From contig NZ_VWPI01000124.1 of NCBI RefSeq assembly GCF_015155755.1, positions 1 through 64,000 on the forward strand: 64,000 bases of DNA. The letters are read 5' to 3'. Below, one piece after another: positions 26,856 to 36,019 of this stretch (position 1 is its first letter; each line of letters begins with the position of its first letter). The translations under genes were made by a program, and so were the position numbers. Source of the DNA: Komagataeibacter sp. FXV3 (lineage in GTDB: Bacteria; Pseudomonadota; Alphaproteobacteria; Acetobacterales; Acetobacteraceae). The notes beneath the pieces are model-generated. The model saw only the letters and a list, made by a program, of their open reading frames with translations. It ran no database searches and was not told the DNA's origin.

Positions 26856-27698
26856 CTATTCCTGATTGTTGCAAACGGCGGGGCTGTCTGTTTCCAGCCC
26901 GGTTTCCGCCATGGTGCCCGCCTGTCCCGCAGGCTGGCGATAATAATAGTATTCCGCGACCCGCATCGGCAGCAGGTCCATGAACCGTGATCCCGCCACC
27001 AGCCACCGCGGGAACGAAATACGCCGCCTGCCTGCCGCAACACCCGACAGGATGGCGCGCACGGCATCACCCGTCTGGGTCAGGCCGGGCATGTGGAAAC
27101 TGTTCTGCGTGGTCATGGGGGTGGCGACGAAGCCACAGCATACGCTGGACATGACAATGCCCGCGCGTTTCATGTTGGCCCCTGTCGCCACCATGAAACG
27201 GTCCACAGCCGCCTTTGACGCGCAATAGGACGGCGTACCGGGGAAGGAGACAAGCCCCGCCACCGACGACATGGCGCAGATGCGCCCCCGCACCCCGTCA
27301 CATGCACGGGGCTGCGCGCGCATGACATGGATGGCGGGCAGCACCGTGTTCAGCACGCCATCCATGTTGGTCGCGAACATGCGGCGGACCTGTGCATCGG
27401 GTTCATGCGGTGCTTCGTCTCCCCCCCTGGTGGAGGCGGTAATCCCCGCGCAGGCAAAGACCAGGTCCAGCGGGCCTGCGGTCGTGATCCATTCTTCCAT
27501 GCCCGCCTGTTCACGGACATCCTGCACCCGTATGCGGGCATCCGCGCCGCGTGCGATGCAGTCTGTCGCCACGGCGCGCAGGTTGCCGGCATTGCGTCCA
27601 CCCAGATGCAACGTACGTCCCGGTCGTGCAAGGGCAAGAGCAAGCCCGCGTCCAATTCCGGACGAGGCACCTGTAATCAGTATCGAATCCTGTTTCAT
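26856..27698 (-). CDS. short-chain dehydrogenase/reductase
   Basis: 280 residues, classical SDR. The cofactor loop is TGASSGIG near residue 8, the usual NNAG is ACAG, the catalytic Ser lies in AMSSVAG, and YCASKAA supplies Tyr and Lys. The stretch after residue 190 includes CCGFVATPMT, the usual loop after strand 6. The substrate cannot be predicted. It lies just upstream of the RND pump with 27 bases between, so they may be co-transcribed. The ATG at 27698 starts two residues before the first strand; an ATG five codons further upstream is an alternative. Confidence 0.87.
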   Translation of the reverse strand: MKQDSILITGASSGIGRGLALALARPGRTLHLGGRNAGNLRAVATDCIARGADARIRVQDVREQAGMEEWITTAGPLDLVFACAGITASTRGGDEAPHEPDAQVRRMFATNMDGVLNTVLPAIHVMRAQPRACDGVRGRICAMSSVAGLVSFPGTPSYCASKAAVDRFMVATGANMKRAGIVMSSVCCGFVATPMTTQNSFHMPGLTQTGDAVRAILSGVAAGRRRISFPRWLVAGSRFMDLLPMRVAEYYYYRQPAGQAGTMAETGLETDSPAVCNNQE

Positions 27699-27782
27699 AT
27701 TCGCAGAATACATACACCCTGTTAGAACAGCGCTACCCCGTTTACGCATCCGGCGCGCATTTACACCGCCAAGGAGAACCGC

Positions 27783-28445
27783 ATGACCCAGACAACCACC
27801 CCCACCCGCACACCCGCAGTCGCCCCGGTCCGGCGCCGTGGGGTATGTCTGGTCATTTCAGCGCCATCAGGGGCGGGGAAGTCAACCATTGCGAATGCGT
27901 TACGTGCGTCGGAGCCCCAACTGCTGCATTCCGTGTCCGTTACCACCCGCCAGCCCCGCCCGGGCGAAAGTGATGGAATTCATTATCATTTCCGCAGCAT
28001 GGAAGAATTTACCCGCATGGCCGAAGCGGGTGAGATGCTGGAATGGGCGACAGTGTTCGGTCGTGGCTACGGCACCCCGCGCGCGCCGGTGGAGCAGGCC
28101 CTGGCGGAGGGGCGCGACATGGTGTTCGATATCGACTGGCAGGGACACCGCCAGATCCGCGCCGCCCTGCCGGGGGATGTGATCAGCCTGTTCGTCCTGC
28201 CGCCTTCGATCGCGGAACTGGAACGCAGGCTGCATGGCCGCGCATCGGATGAGGCGGACGAGATCGCACGCCGCATGCAGGCCGCGCGCGACGAAATCTC
28301 GCACTGGAATGAATTCGATCACGTCATCATCAATTCCGACCTTGACCAGGCCATAGCCGAAGCCCGTGCCGTGCTGGTGGCGGCCAGGCTGGAACGCCAC
28401 CGTCAGGTGGGGCTGGCGGACCTGGTAGCCAGCTTCGGGGTCTGA
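27783..28445 (+). CDS. gmk: guanylate kinase
   Basis: 220 residues. Phosphorylates GMP to GDP using ATP, an essential step of purine nucleotide synthesis. P-loop SAPSGAGKST at residues 26-35, the GMP-binding VTTRQPRPGE segment, and the YGTPRAPVEQAL and DIDWQGHRQI regions are intact. AAGGAG seven bases before the ATG. It has about 17 extra residues at the N-terminus compared with short family members. Divergent from the SDR gene. Confidence 0.97.
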   Translation: MTQTTTPTRTPAVAPVRRRGVCLVISAPSGAGKSTIANALRASEPQLLHSVSVTTRQPRPGESDGIHYHFRSMEEFTRMAEAGEMLEWATVFGRGYGTPRAPVEQALAEGRDMVFDIDWQGHRQIRAALPGDVISLFVLPPSIAELERRLHGRASDEADEIARRMQAARDEISHWNEFDHVIINSDLDQAIAEARAVLVAARLERHRQVGLADLVASFGV

Positions 28446-28581
28446 AGTCACCTCCGGCGCTCAGCCATCCATCGGCCGATGCATGTGTTTCATGCGCCAT
28501 GGATGATGGACAAGCCGCCGGGAATTGATATGCGGGTTAGCGCGGCATCAGCCGCGCCCCGCCCTGACCGCCCGGATTCCC

Positions 28582-29820
28582 ATGCCCACGCGCCGTATGC
28601 CCGCCCCCGTCCTGCCATTCTGGATGATTGCCCTGCTGGGGCTGCTTACGGCCATCGGTCCGCTGGCGACCGACATGTATCTGCCCGCCTTTCCCATCAT
28701 GGACGCGGAACTGGCGGGGGGACACGCAGGCGCCAGCCAGGTCACGCTGGCGGCATGGTTCGCGGGACTGGCGGTAGGACAGTTCAGCCTTGGCCCGATT
28801 TCCGACCGGCTGGGCCGCAGGCTGCCGCTGCTGGGGGGGCTGGTGCTGTTTACGGTGGGATCGGCCGGATGCGCCATGGCCACGGGCTTCGACCTGTTCT
28901 GCCTGTGCCGTTTCGTCTCGGCGCTGGGTGGGGCGGCGTGCGCGGTCCTGCCGCGCGCCATCGTGCGCGACGTGGCGACAGGAGCCGTAGGCGCGCGCAT
29001 CATGTCGCAGCTCATGCTGGTGTTCGGGGTCATGCCCATCCTTGCACCCTCACTGGGCAGCCTGGTGCTGATGATGGGGCACTGGCGATGGATTTTCCTG
29101 ATCGCGGTCATTTATGGCGTGCTGGGACTGCTGACGGTGCTGGCGACCATGCCCGACACCATGCCGGTGGAAAAACGCATCGCCTTTTCGCTGACCGGCA
29201 CGATCACCCGTTACGCCGGTCTGGTGCGTGAACCGGTGTTCATGTCCAGCGCGCTGATCAACAGTTTTTCCTCGTTCGTCATGTTCGCCTACATCACCTC
29301 CGCGCCCGTGGTGTTTGAACACCTGCTTGGGTTCACACCCACCCAGTTCGGGGTATTTTTCGGCATGAATGCGGGGATATTCATTGCCTGCGCGCAGCTG
29401 AACGGCAGTCTGGTCCACCGGATCGACCTGTCACGGCTGCTGGATGGCGGCATCGCGTGCAGCGTGGTGGCGGCGGTAGCCTGCCTGGTGCTGTCGCTTG
29501 CGGGCATTGCCGGTCCCGCGCATCCTGTCCTGGTATGCGTGCTGATCAGCTGCATTACCGGCTGTCTGGGGTTTGTGGGACCAAACGCCACGGTGCTGGC
29601 CTTTACCCATCATGGCCACCAGGCGGGCAGTGCGTCGGCGTTGATGGGCACCATCCAGTTTTCCCTTGCGGCGGGCAGCGGTTTCATCCTCGGGCATGTG
29701 CCCTTCCATTCCCCCGCGCCGCTGGCGGTGGTGGTCATGGGGGGCGTGGGCTGCATGGTGGCGTGCAACATGTGGCGCCATGCCTGCAACCGGCGGGTGG
29801 ATGCATCCCACGTGCCCTGA
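28582..29820 (+). CDS. MFS exporter, Bcr/CflA-like
   Basis: 412 residues with twelve hydrophobic segments. The first helix region reads LTAIGPLATDMYLPAFP, a hallmark of the Bcr/CflA drug-resistance subfamily; GPISDRLGRRLPLLGG is the loop 2-3 MFS motif. Such pumps export bicyclomycin, chloramphenicol-type drugs or sulfonamides in exchange for protons; a substrate cannot be given here. The start at 28582 sits just before the first helix; the longer frame adds only uncharacteristic sequence. Monocistronic with a 130-base spacer before mlaE. Confidence 0.88.
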   Translation: MPTRRMPAPVLPFWMIALLGLLTAIGPLATDMYLPAFPIMDAELAGGHAGASQVTLAAWFAGLAVGQFSLGPISDRLGRRLPLLGGLVLFTVGSAGCAMATGFDLFCLCRFVSALGGAACAVLPRAIVRDVATGAVGARIMSQLMLVFGVMPILAPSLGSLVLMMGHWRWIFLIAVIYGVLGLLTVLATMPDTMPVEKRIAFSLTGTITRYAGLVREPVFMSSALINSFSSFVMFAYITSAPVVFEHLLGFTPTQFGVFFGMNAGIFIACAQLNGSLVHRIDLSRLLDGGIACSVVAAVACLVLSLAGIAGPAHPVLVCVLISCITGCLGFVGPNATVLAFTHHGHQAGSASALMGTIQFSLAAGSGFILGHVPFHSPAPLAVVVMGGVGCMVACNMWRHACNRRVDASHVP

Positions 29821-29949
29821 TCGTGCAGCACGCACGACAGGGGGTACGCGCTTTCGCTTTGACGTGGGGGACATGCCGCGCTACGGCAGGAACATGTCTG
29901 CTGAACCTGTTGTCCGGCATGGCGATCACCCACATGCGCGGGAGGCGTT

Positions 29950-30735
29950 GTGAACGGCATTCTCGATTTCATTGCCGGGCTGGGCAGGGCCGTTCTGGAT
30001 ATCGTCCGCATGGCGGGGCGGGTGGCGCTGTTTGCCGCCGTTGCCCTGTCGCATATGGTCCGCCCCCCTTTCTACTGGCGCACGCTGTGGGGCACGCTGG
30101 TGGAAATCGGCTATTTTTCCCTGCCGGTCGTGGCGCTGACCGCACTGTTTTCGGGCGGCGTGATCGCACTCCAGTCCTATACCGGTTTTGCCCAGTACCA
30201 TGCCCAGAACGCCATTGCCGGGATTGTCATCCTGGCGGTCACGCGTGAACTGGGGCCGGTGCTGGCGGGACTGATGGTGGCAGGCCGGGTCGGGGCCGCC
30301 ATGTCGGCCGAAATCGGCACCATGCGCGTGACCGACCAGATCGACGCGCTGTCCACCCTGTCCACCAACCCCATCAAGTACCTGGTCACGCCACGGCTGG
30401 TGGCGGGCACGCTGGCGCTGCCGTTCCTTGTGCTGGTGGCTGACATACTGGGTGTACTGGGCGGGTTTACCGTGTGCGTGATGAAGCTGGATTTTTCGGC
30501 TTCCGCCTATATCACGGCCACGATTGCCTCGCTCAAGGTCATGGACGTGACGGTGGGGCTGGTGAAGGCGGCCATATTCGGGTTCCTGATCGCGCTCATG
30601 GGCTGCTACCATGGCTATCACAGCCGTGGCGGGGCCGAAGGCGTGGGGGCGGCCACCACGGCCGCCGTGGTCGCGGCCTCGATCCTGCTGCTGACGTTTG
30701 ATTACCTTCTGACGGATGTGTTCTTTTCCCAATGA
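29950..30735 (+). CDS. mlaE: MlaE-family ABC permease
   Basis: 261 residues. Inner-membrane permease of a lipid-transport ABC system (Mla/Ttg2/MCE type). Helices appear at about residues 45-75, 95-115, 145-180 and 205-255. The signature GPVLAGLMVAGRVGAAMSAEIGTM and ALSTNPIKYLV-like sequence (LSTNPIKYLVTPRL) identify the family. GTG start after GGGAGG. Its stop overlaps the start of the ATPase gene by the ATGA motif. MlaD, MlaC and MlaB genes are not beside it. Confidence 0.9.
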   Translation: MNGILDFIAGLGRAVLDIVRMAGRVALFAAVALSHMVRPPFYWRTLWGTLVEIGYFSLPVVALTALFSGGVIALQSYTGFAQYHAQNAIAGIVILAVTRELGPVLAGLMVAGRVGAAMSAEIGTMRVTDQIDALSTLSTNPIKYLVTPRLVAGTLALPFLVLVADILGVLGGFTVCVMKLDFSASAYITATIASLKVMDVTVGLVKAAIFGFLIALMGCYHGYHSRGGAEGVGAATTAAVVAASILLLTFDYLLTDVFFSQ

Positions 30736-31526
30736 GTGACGCAACCCCCAAGATCCGCATTCGCGGCCTGAAAAAGGCATTCGGTCCCAAGGTGGTGCTG
30801 GATGGGGTGGACCTTGATGTTATGGGTGGCACGTCATTCGTGGTCATTGGTGGTTCGGGCACCGGCAAGTCGGTGCTGCTGCGCTGCATCCTGGGCCTGA
30901 TTACGCCTGACGCCGGGTCCATCGAGATTGATGGCGTCGATGTCACCACCCTTTCGCCCCGGCAGCGCGAACCCTACATGGCGCGGATCGGCATGCTGTT
31001 CCAGAACGGCGCGCTGTTTGACAGCCTGAGCGTGTGGGAAAACGTGACCTTCGGCCTTGTTGCCGCCGCCCGCGCGGGCCATGGGCCGCGCATTACCCGC
31101 GCACAGGCCCGCATGCGCGCGGGCGCCCTGCTGGAACAGGTGGGCATGGACCCTGCCGTGGGCGCGCTGTCGCCATCCGAACTGTCGGGCGGCATGCAGA
31201 AACGTGTGGGGCTGGCACGCGCCATTGCGGCCCGCCCTGAAATCCTGTTCTTTGATGAACCGACAACCGGGCTTGATCCCATCATGGGCGCGGTGATTGA
31301 CGGGCTGATTGCCGATTGCGTGCGCAAGCTGGGATCGACCGCCATCGCCATTACGCATGACATGGCGTCCGCCCAGCGGATCGGGGACCGGGTGGGCATG
31401 CTGTATGAAGGCAGGCTGATCTGGCAGGGAGCGCCATCAACGTTGTTCAGCAGTGGCAACCCGGTGGTGGACCAGTTTACCCATGGCCGCCGCGAGGGGC
31501 CGATCAAGGTAGACGTTCGTAACTAA
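30732..31526 (+). CDS. mlaF: MlaF-family ABC transporter ATPase
   Basis: 264 residues. ATPase partner of the preceding permease; drives phospholipid movement across the inner membrane. Walker A GGSGTGKSV at residues 40-48, signature LSGGMQKRVGLARA, Walker B ILFFDEPTTGLDP, and the switch His in AITHDM. The C-terminal YEGRLIWQG is typical of MlaF. Directly coupled to mlaE. The gene ends just before a truncated copy of the dispersed palindrome. Confidence 0.92.
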   Translation: MSDATPKIRIRGLKKAFGPKVVLDGVDLDVMGGTSFVVIGGSGTGKSVLLRCILGLITPDAGSIEIDGVDVTTLSPRQREPYMARIGMLFQNGALFDSLSVWENVTFGLVAAARAGHGPRITRAQARMRAGALLEQVGMDPAVGALSPSELSGGMQKRVGLARAIAARPEILFFDEPTTGLDPIMGAVIDGLIADCVRKLGSTAIAITHDMASAQRIGDRVGMLYEGRLIWQGAPSTLFSSGNPVVDQFTHGRREGPIKVDVRN

Positions 31527-31528
31527 TT

Positions 31529-31594
31529 GATAAAAAACATAAAAGTTTTTGGGTGCCGCCTTTCTGAAAAAGCTTCACCAAAAACTTTTTCATG
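31529..31594. repeat. dispersed palindromic repeat, copy C (internally deleted)
   Basis: Same orientation as copy B: AAAAGTTTTTGGGTGCCGCC, then TTTCTGAAAAAGCTTCACC and AAAAACTTTTT. The first half of the GCCGCC hairpin is joined directly to the last half of the AAGCTT hairpin, so about 30-40 bases of the element are missing while both outer arms remain. Lies between mlaF and radA. Confidence 0.85.
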
Positions 31595-31686
31595 TTTTCC
31601 AAAGGGGTTTTCACACGCCCTCTGACTTTCGCGGCCGGTCGTTCCATATATGATATACACGATCTGTTCTTGTCCAAGGAGCCATC

Positions 31687-33093
31687 ATGGCGCGTCGGCC
31701 CGCTAACCGTTTTGTCTGTCAGTCCTGCGGGGCGGTCTTTCCCAAATGGTCGGGCCGGTGCGACGCCTGTGGTGCATGGAACAGCATTGTCGAGGAAACG
31801 GTCGAACCCACGGCAACCGGCGGTACCAACGCCCGCAGGCGCACGGGTGCCCGCATCAACCTTGTCGGTCTTGCGGGCGACACACCACCGCCACCCCGCA
31901 TTGAAACCCGGATCGGTGAACTGGACCGCGTGCTGGGGGGCGGACTGGTTCCGGCATCCGTCGTGCTGGTTGGTGGTGATCCGGGTATCGGCAAATCGAC
32001 GCTGCTGCTGCAGGGGGCCTGTGCGCTGGCGCGGGCGGGGCGCAAGGTCATGTACATATCGGGCGAGGAAGCGGTGGACCAGATCCGCCTGCGCGCGCGT
32101 AGGCTGGGGCTGGAAGCGCCCACGCTGGAACTGGCCGCCGCCATAAACGTGGCTGATATCGTCGCAACGCTGGAGGCGGAAAAGGACCTGGCGCTGGTCG
32201 TGATCGATTCGATCCAGACCATGTGGATGGAAACGGTGGAAAGCGCACCCGGCACCGTAAGCCAGGTGCGCGCCTGCGCGTTTGAACTGATCCGTCTGGC
32301 CAAGCAGCGTGGCTTCAGCCTGATCCTGGTGGGACACGTGACGAAGGAAGGAGCACTGGCCGGTCCCCGTGTGCTGGAACACATGGTTGATGCGGTCATG
32401 TATTTCGAGGGCGATCGCGGCCATCAGTTCCGGATTTTGCGCGCGGCCAAGAACCGCTTTGGCGCGACGGACGAAATCGGCGTGTTCGCCATGACCGATC
32501 AGGGACTGGAGGAAGTGCCCAATCCCTCTGCCCTGTTTCTGGCTGAACGGCGGGGACATATCGCGGGGTCCGCCGTGTTCGCGGGCATGGAAGGCACGCG
32601 CCCCGTCCTGCTGGAGGTACAGGCCCTGCTGTCGCCCAAGGCGGGTGATGGCGGCGCACGGCGCGCGGTCGTGGGGTGGGATACCGGACGGCTGAACATG
32701 CTGCTGGCGGTGCTGGAAGCGCGATGCGGCATCAAGCTCAACGCCATGGATGTACACCTCAATATCGCAGGTGGCCTGCGGGTGGGGGAACCGGCGGCCG
32801 ACATGGCGGTGGCCGCAGCCCTTGTATCCGCCGCCACCGGGCAGCCCACCAGTGCCGGTTCGGTCTATTTCGGCGAAGTTGGCCTGTCGGGCGAGATCCG
32901 TCAGGTCTCGCAACCCGACACACGGCTGAAGGAAGCCCATAAGCTGGGTTTCGAGCATGCATTCCTGCCGCGCCGCATCGCACGCGGCAACCGTAAGCCC
33001 ACGGCCCCCGATGGGCTGGGCATACAGGAGATCGGCCATCTGGGCGATCTGGTCAGCCTGTTTACCGGGGCAATGGAGGAGGCGGAGGCGTGA
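31687..33093 (+). CDS. radA: DNA repair protein RadA
   Basis: 468 residues. Branch-migration helicase that helps RecA-dependent recombination. It has the N-terminal zinc finger Cys11, Cys14, Cys25, Cys28, the Walker A GDPGIGKST at residues 97-105, the RadA-specific KNRFG motif at 255-259, and a Lon-protease-like C-terminal domain (residues about 290-460) that lacks proteolytic function in the family. AAGGAG precedes the ATG. The stop overlaps the GTG of the next gene. Confidence 0.96.
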   Translation: MARRPANRFVCQSCGAVFPKWSGRCDACGAWNSIVEETVEPTATGGTNARRRTGARINLVGLAGDTPPPPRIETRIGELDRVLGGGLVPASVVLVGGDPGIGKSTLLLQGACALARAGRKVMYISGEEAVDQIRLRARRLGLEAPTLELAAAINVADIVATLEAEKDLALVVIDSIQTMWMETVESAPGTVSQVRACAFELIRLAKQRGFSLILVGHVTKEGALAGPRVLEHMVDAVMYFEGDRGHQFRILRAAKNRFGATDEIGVFAMTDQGLEEVPNPSALFLAERRGHIAGSAVFAGMEGTRPVLLEVQALLSPKAGDGGARRAVVGWDTGRLNMLLAVLEARCGIKLNAMDVHLNIAGGLRVGEPAADMAVAAALVSAATGQPTSAGSVYFGEVGLSGEIRQVSQPDTRLKEAHKLGFEHAFLPRRIARGNRKPTAPDGLGIQEIGHLGDLVSLFTGAMEEAEA

Positions 33094-33716
33094 GTGCGCC
33101 CGAACGCTTCATGCTGCGCGAACCCGCGATGCTGGAGCGGGAGGTAAAGAAAAGCATTTTCCTTGCACAGGCTGCTCCCGTTTCAACCCCTGCGCAAGCC
33201 ATGGAATTCATCGCATCCGTCAGTGACCCTGACGCCACTCATAACTGCTGGGCCTATCTGATCGGCCAGACCTATCGCAGTGATGACGCGGGGGAACCCG
33301 GTGGCACGGCGGGTCGCCCCATTCTGCAGGTGATCGAGGGGCAGGGTTTCGATCGCACCGTGGTCGTGGTCACGCGGTGGTTTGGTGGCACCAAGCTGGG
33401 GGCTGGTGGTCTGGTGCGTGCCTATGGCGGCACGGCTGCGGAATGCCTGCGCACGGCGGAACGCGTCCCGATCGTGGAAATGGTGTCCCTGACATTTGGC
33501 TGCGGTTTTTCCGACCATGCCCTGCTGCGTGCGCGGCTGGAAAGCATGGACTGCCAGATCAAAAGCGAAGACTTCGGGGCCGCAGGGGTCGACATGCAGA
33601 TCGCCCTGCCCGCGATACGCGAGGCGGAGGTCCGTACCCGCATCACCGACATCACCCGTGGGCAGGCCACCATCCGCGTGGTGGAGGAAGACGTGACACC
33701 GGGTGTTGGAGACTAA
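33090..33716 (+). CDS. yigZ: YigZ/IMPACT family protein
   Basis: 208 residues. The N-terminal domain has the IMPACT signatures SDDAGEPGGTAGRPIL and VVVTRWFGGTKLGAGGLVRAYGG. The C-terminal DUF1949 part is about 60 residues. The biochemical role is not settled in bacteria; eukaryotic IMPACT regulates translation, so a ribosome-linked role is possible. GTG start overlapping the radA stop by four bases, indicating coupling. The start is supported by GGAGG in the radA end. Confidence 0.9.
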   Translation: MSAPERFMLREPAMLEREVKKSIFLAQAAPVSTPAQAMEFIASVSDPDATHNCWAYLIGQTYRSDDAGEPGGTAGRPILQVIEGQGFDRTVVVVTRWFGGTKLGAGGLVRAYGGTAAECLRTAERVPIVEMVSLTFGCGFSDHALLRARLESMDCQIKSEDFGAAGVDMQIALPAIREAEVRTRITDITRGQATIRVVEEDVTPGVGD

Positions 33717-33775
33717 CGCTATTGCCGCTATGTCAGACAGCGTTTCACGTTCACCATACGGAAAAAAGACCAACC

Positions 33776-34012
33776 ATGACCGATACCCCGCCGGACCGTC
33801 TGTCCGTCAATCCCGCCAGCCCCTTTTACAACGAGTCCCTGCTTGATCGCGGCATTGGCGTGCGTTTCAAGGGCATCGAGAAAAATAATGTCGAGGAATA
33901 CTGCATAAGCGAAGGCTGGGTGCGTCTGGCCGTGGGTCGCGGCACCGACCGTTTCGGCAACCCGATGGCCATGAAGGTCAAGGGACCGGTCGAGGTCTGG
34001 TTCAAGTCCTGA
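33776..34012 (+). CDS. DUF3297 family small protein
   Basis: 78 residues from ATG at 33776. The sequence MTDTPPDRLSVNPASPFYN... with GIGVRFKGIEKNNVEEYCISEGWVRL and GNPMAMKVKGPVEVWF matches the DUF3297 family found in many proteobacteria; function unknown. It is a compact, probably beta-rich cytoplasmic protein. Preceded by 60 bases after yigZ; no clear ribosome site beyond GGAAAAAAG. Confidence 0.83.
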   Translation: MTDTPPDRLSVNPASPFYNESLLDRGIGVRFKGIEKNNVEEYCISEGWVRLAVGRGTDRFGNPMAMKVKGPVEVWFKS

Positions 34013-34126
34013 CCCTATCCTGAAAAGAAACAGGGGGCTGGCACAGGTAAGCCGATAACGGCTTGATATGCGGCATGAAATTACATCATCGCAGCCGGCC
34101 GGCCCTTACTGCCTCAAGATCTCCTT

Positions 34127-34163
34127 CTGGAGTACTTCGTCGCAGGCGCATGAAGTACTCCAG
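34127..34163. repeat. perfect 12-base inverted repeat
   Basis: CTGGAGTACTTC and GAAGTACTCCAG around a 13-base loop, in the 326-base spacer after DUF3297. It is not followed by a T-run on the + strand. A smaller AAGCCG/CGGCTT stem occurs about 80 bases before it. Could be an operator, a remnant of a mobile element end, or an RNA hairpin. Confidence 0.6.
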
Positions 34164-34256
34164 AGATTATCGGCGTCAGTCGCAATACAGCGTTCCTGTT
34201 CTGCCGCAGGCTTTGAGACATCATTGCCGGGCATAATGCCCTGAAAGAAAGAATCA

Positions 34257-34336
34257 TCAGAAAGTTTTTGGTGAAGCTTTTTTCAAAAAGCTTCGAAGAA
34301 CACCATCTTTTTGAAAAATGATTATTTTTTATCAGT
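34257..34336. repeat. dispersed palindromic repeat, copy D
   Basis: Same orientation as copy A: AAAGTTTTTGGTGAAGC, hairpin AAGCTTTTTT/AAAAAGCTT, CGAAGAAC. The second hairpin has decayed (CACCATCTTTTTGAAAAATGAT) and the right outer arm is replaced by an AT-rich tail ending TTTTTTATCA. Ends at the stop of the leftward glycosyltransferase gene. Confidence 0.82.
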
Positions 34337-34338
34337 GC

Positions 34339-36006
34339 TTATGGCGTGGACGATGGGACGACAGCATACAGCCCGATTTCCAGATGTTTGCCAGTCGAGT
34401 AATTCAATCCCGTCTGCTGTCCCAGTTCGTGCACATCCAGACCATTTTCCATGATGCGGGCACTGAAAGCGCCCAGATCCTGCGCCCCTACCAGCGCCAT
34501 GCCGCATCTGGGGTTCTGCTGCAGGAAATCTGCGGCGGCCGTGGCATTGATCAGGCGCGTATCCTGACCCAACAGGAATACAAGGCTGGGTTCCGAATCT
34601 GATGTCGAGGCCACGATAGTCCGCGCGCAGGGACGGTGTGCATCCACCATCGCCGCAAGGCGTGGACTGAGCCAGATGGTCTGCAACCGGGGAATGACGG
34701 TCGTGAACAGCCCGACATGGATGATGACGGCAGCCGCTACGGCCGCCATGGCCGCCCGCAGCGCATCACGGTGCAGGATCAGGTAACCCGACAGGCCCAG
34801 CAGCGGCAGCGCACCGGCAGGCACCAGCATGGCAGCAGGGGAAACCATGCCTTCCATGCGCCACAGCAGCACCGGCCCCGCAAACGCAAGCACCGACCCG
34901 ACCGTAAACCAGATCAGCCCATAAGCCGCAATCAGGCTACACCCCCATATCGCCCGTGGCCATTCCCAGTCTGTCGGAAAGGAAACAATCGCCGCCGCTG
35001 TCAGGATGGCAATGGCCGGATAGGTCGGCAGCACGTAATGCGGCAGCTTGGTCGCAATAGCCTCGAACACCATCCAGTGCGGCACGATCCAGCACAGCAG
35101 ATAACGCACATGCGGCTGAAACCGGCGTTCCCATACAAAAGGCAGGCTCATGGCCGCAAAAACCGACCCGGGCCAGAAGGAAATGGCAAAGACAATCAGA
35201 TGATAGCCCGGCGGCAGGCCATGCGTTTCCTGCCCGCTGGCGACCTTGCCCAGAAAATTGCGCCCGACCGCCCGTGAAAAGAAATCGCCGTGACTGATAA
35301 CCCCGATGGCGATGCACCATGGCAGCACAATGGCCAGCATGACCAGCCAGCCCCATGCCGGCCGCAGCCGTTTCCACCAGTCAATACGCCGTTCCACCAG
35401 CGCCAGCGCAAGGGGGGTGCCAAAACCCGGAATCAGGATAACCGGCCCCTTGAGCATCAGCCCGCACCCCAGCGCGGTCCAGTACAACAGGGCCGCGGCA
35501 AGCGGGGTGGCAAGGTCACGTTCACGGTCCAGATATGCCCGCAGCAGCCCGCATTGTGCCAGCAGCACAAACAGCAGCAGGGTCGTATCAATGGTGGCCA
35601 TCCGGCCTTCGGCCGTCATCAGCACCGATACCGCCAGCAGTGCCGCCCCCAGCAGGCCACACATGGGGCCGAACAGGGCCGCGCCAATCCACGCGGTCAG
35701 CACTGCGGAACCGGTCACCGCCAGAAGCGAAGGAATACGATAGGGCCAGACCGCATGCGCGTCCTGCATGCCCGTCAGGCGAACAGCCGTGGCTTCAAGC
35801 CAGTATATGCCAGCAGGCTGGAGATAGCGGGGCTGATCCAGAAACCGGACATCGACATAGTTGCCGCTGTGCAGCATCTGTGCCGTGGCTTCCATGTAAC
35901 GCGGTTCATCACGGTCCAGCGGTGGAAGCGACGCACGCCCCGGCAGGAACAGGAAAAATACGGACAGCGCCACAAGGATATAGTGACGCAATGTCAGACG
36001 CGTCAT
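34339..36006 (-). CDS. GT39-family glycosyltransferase (ArnT-like)
   Basis: 555 residues with about twelve hydrophobic segments. The N-terminal loop LDRDEPRYMEATAQML carries the Asp-Glu pair typical of polyprenol-linked sugar transferases (PMT/ArnT, GT39), followed by PRYLQPAGIYWLEA. These enzymes take a sugar from an undecaprenyl- or dolichol-phosphate carrier and add it to lipid A, a protein or an envelope glycan on the periplasmic side. The start at 36006 fits AAGGGA nine bases upstream. It follows the GT2 gene by 13 bases on the same strand, so the two form a donor-maker/transferase pair. The acceptor is unknown. Confidence 0.86.
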   Translation of the reverse strand: MTRLTLRHYILVALSVFFLFLPGRASLPPLDRDEPRYMEATAQMLHSGNYVDVRFLDQPRYLQPAGIYWLEATAVRLTGMQDAHAVWPYRIPSLLAVTGSAVLTAWIGAALFGPMCGLLGAALLAVSVLMTAEGRMATIDTTLLLFVLLAQCGLLRAYLDRERDLATPLAAALLYWTALGCGLMLKGPVILIPGFGTPLALALVERRIDWWKRLRPAWGWLVMLAIVLPWCIAIGVISHGDFFSRAVGRNFLGKVASGQETHGLPPGYHLIVFAISFWPGSVFAAMSLPFVWERRFQPHVRYLLCWIVPHWMVFEAIATKLPHYVLPTYPAIAILTAAAIVSFPTDWEWPRAIWGCSLIAAYGLIWFTVGSVLAFAGPVLLWRMEGMVSPAAMLVPAGALPLLGLSGYLILHRDALRAAMAAVAAAVIIHVGLFTTVIPRLQTIWLSPRLAAMVDAHRPCARTIVASTSDSEPSLVFLLGQDTRLINATAAADFLQQNPRCGMALVGAQDLGAFSARIMENGLDVHELGQQTGLNYSTGKHLEIGLYAVVPSSTP

Positions 36007-36019
36007 GGGCACGGTCCCT

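Noticed and set aside
31504-33039. 511-codon leftward frame opposite radA
   Set aside because: Shadow of radA; runs through the repeat and has no family features.
34049-34064. AAGCCG/CGGCTT hairpin as a terminator
   Set aside because: Only six pairs and followed by GATATG, not a T-run; kept only as context for the spacer.
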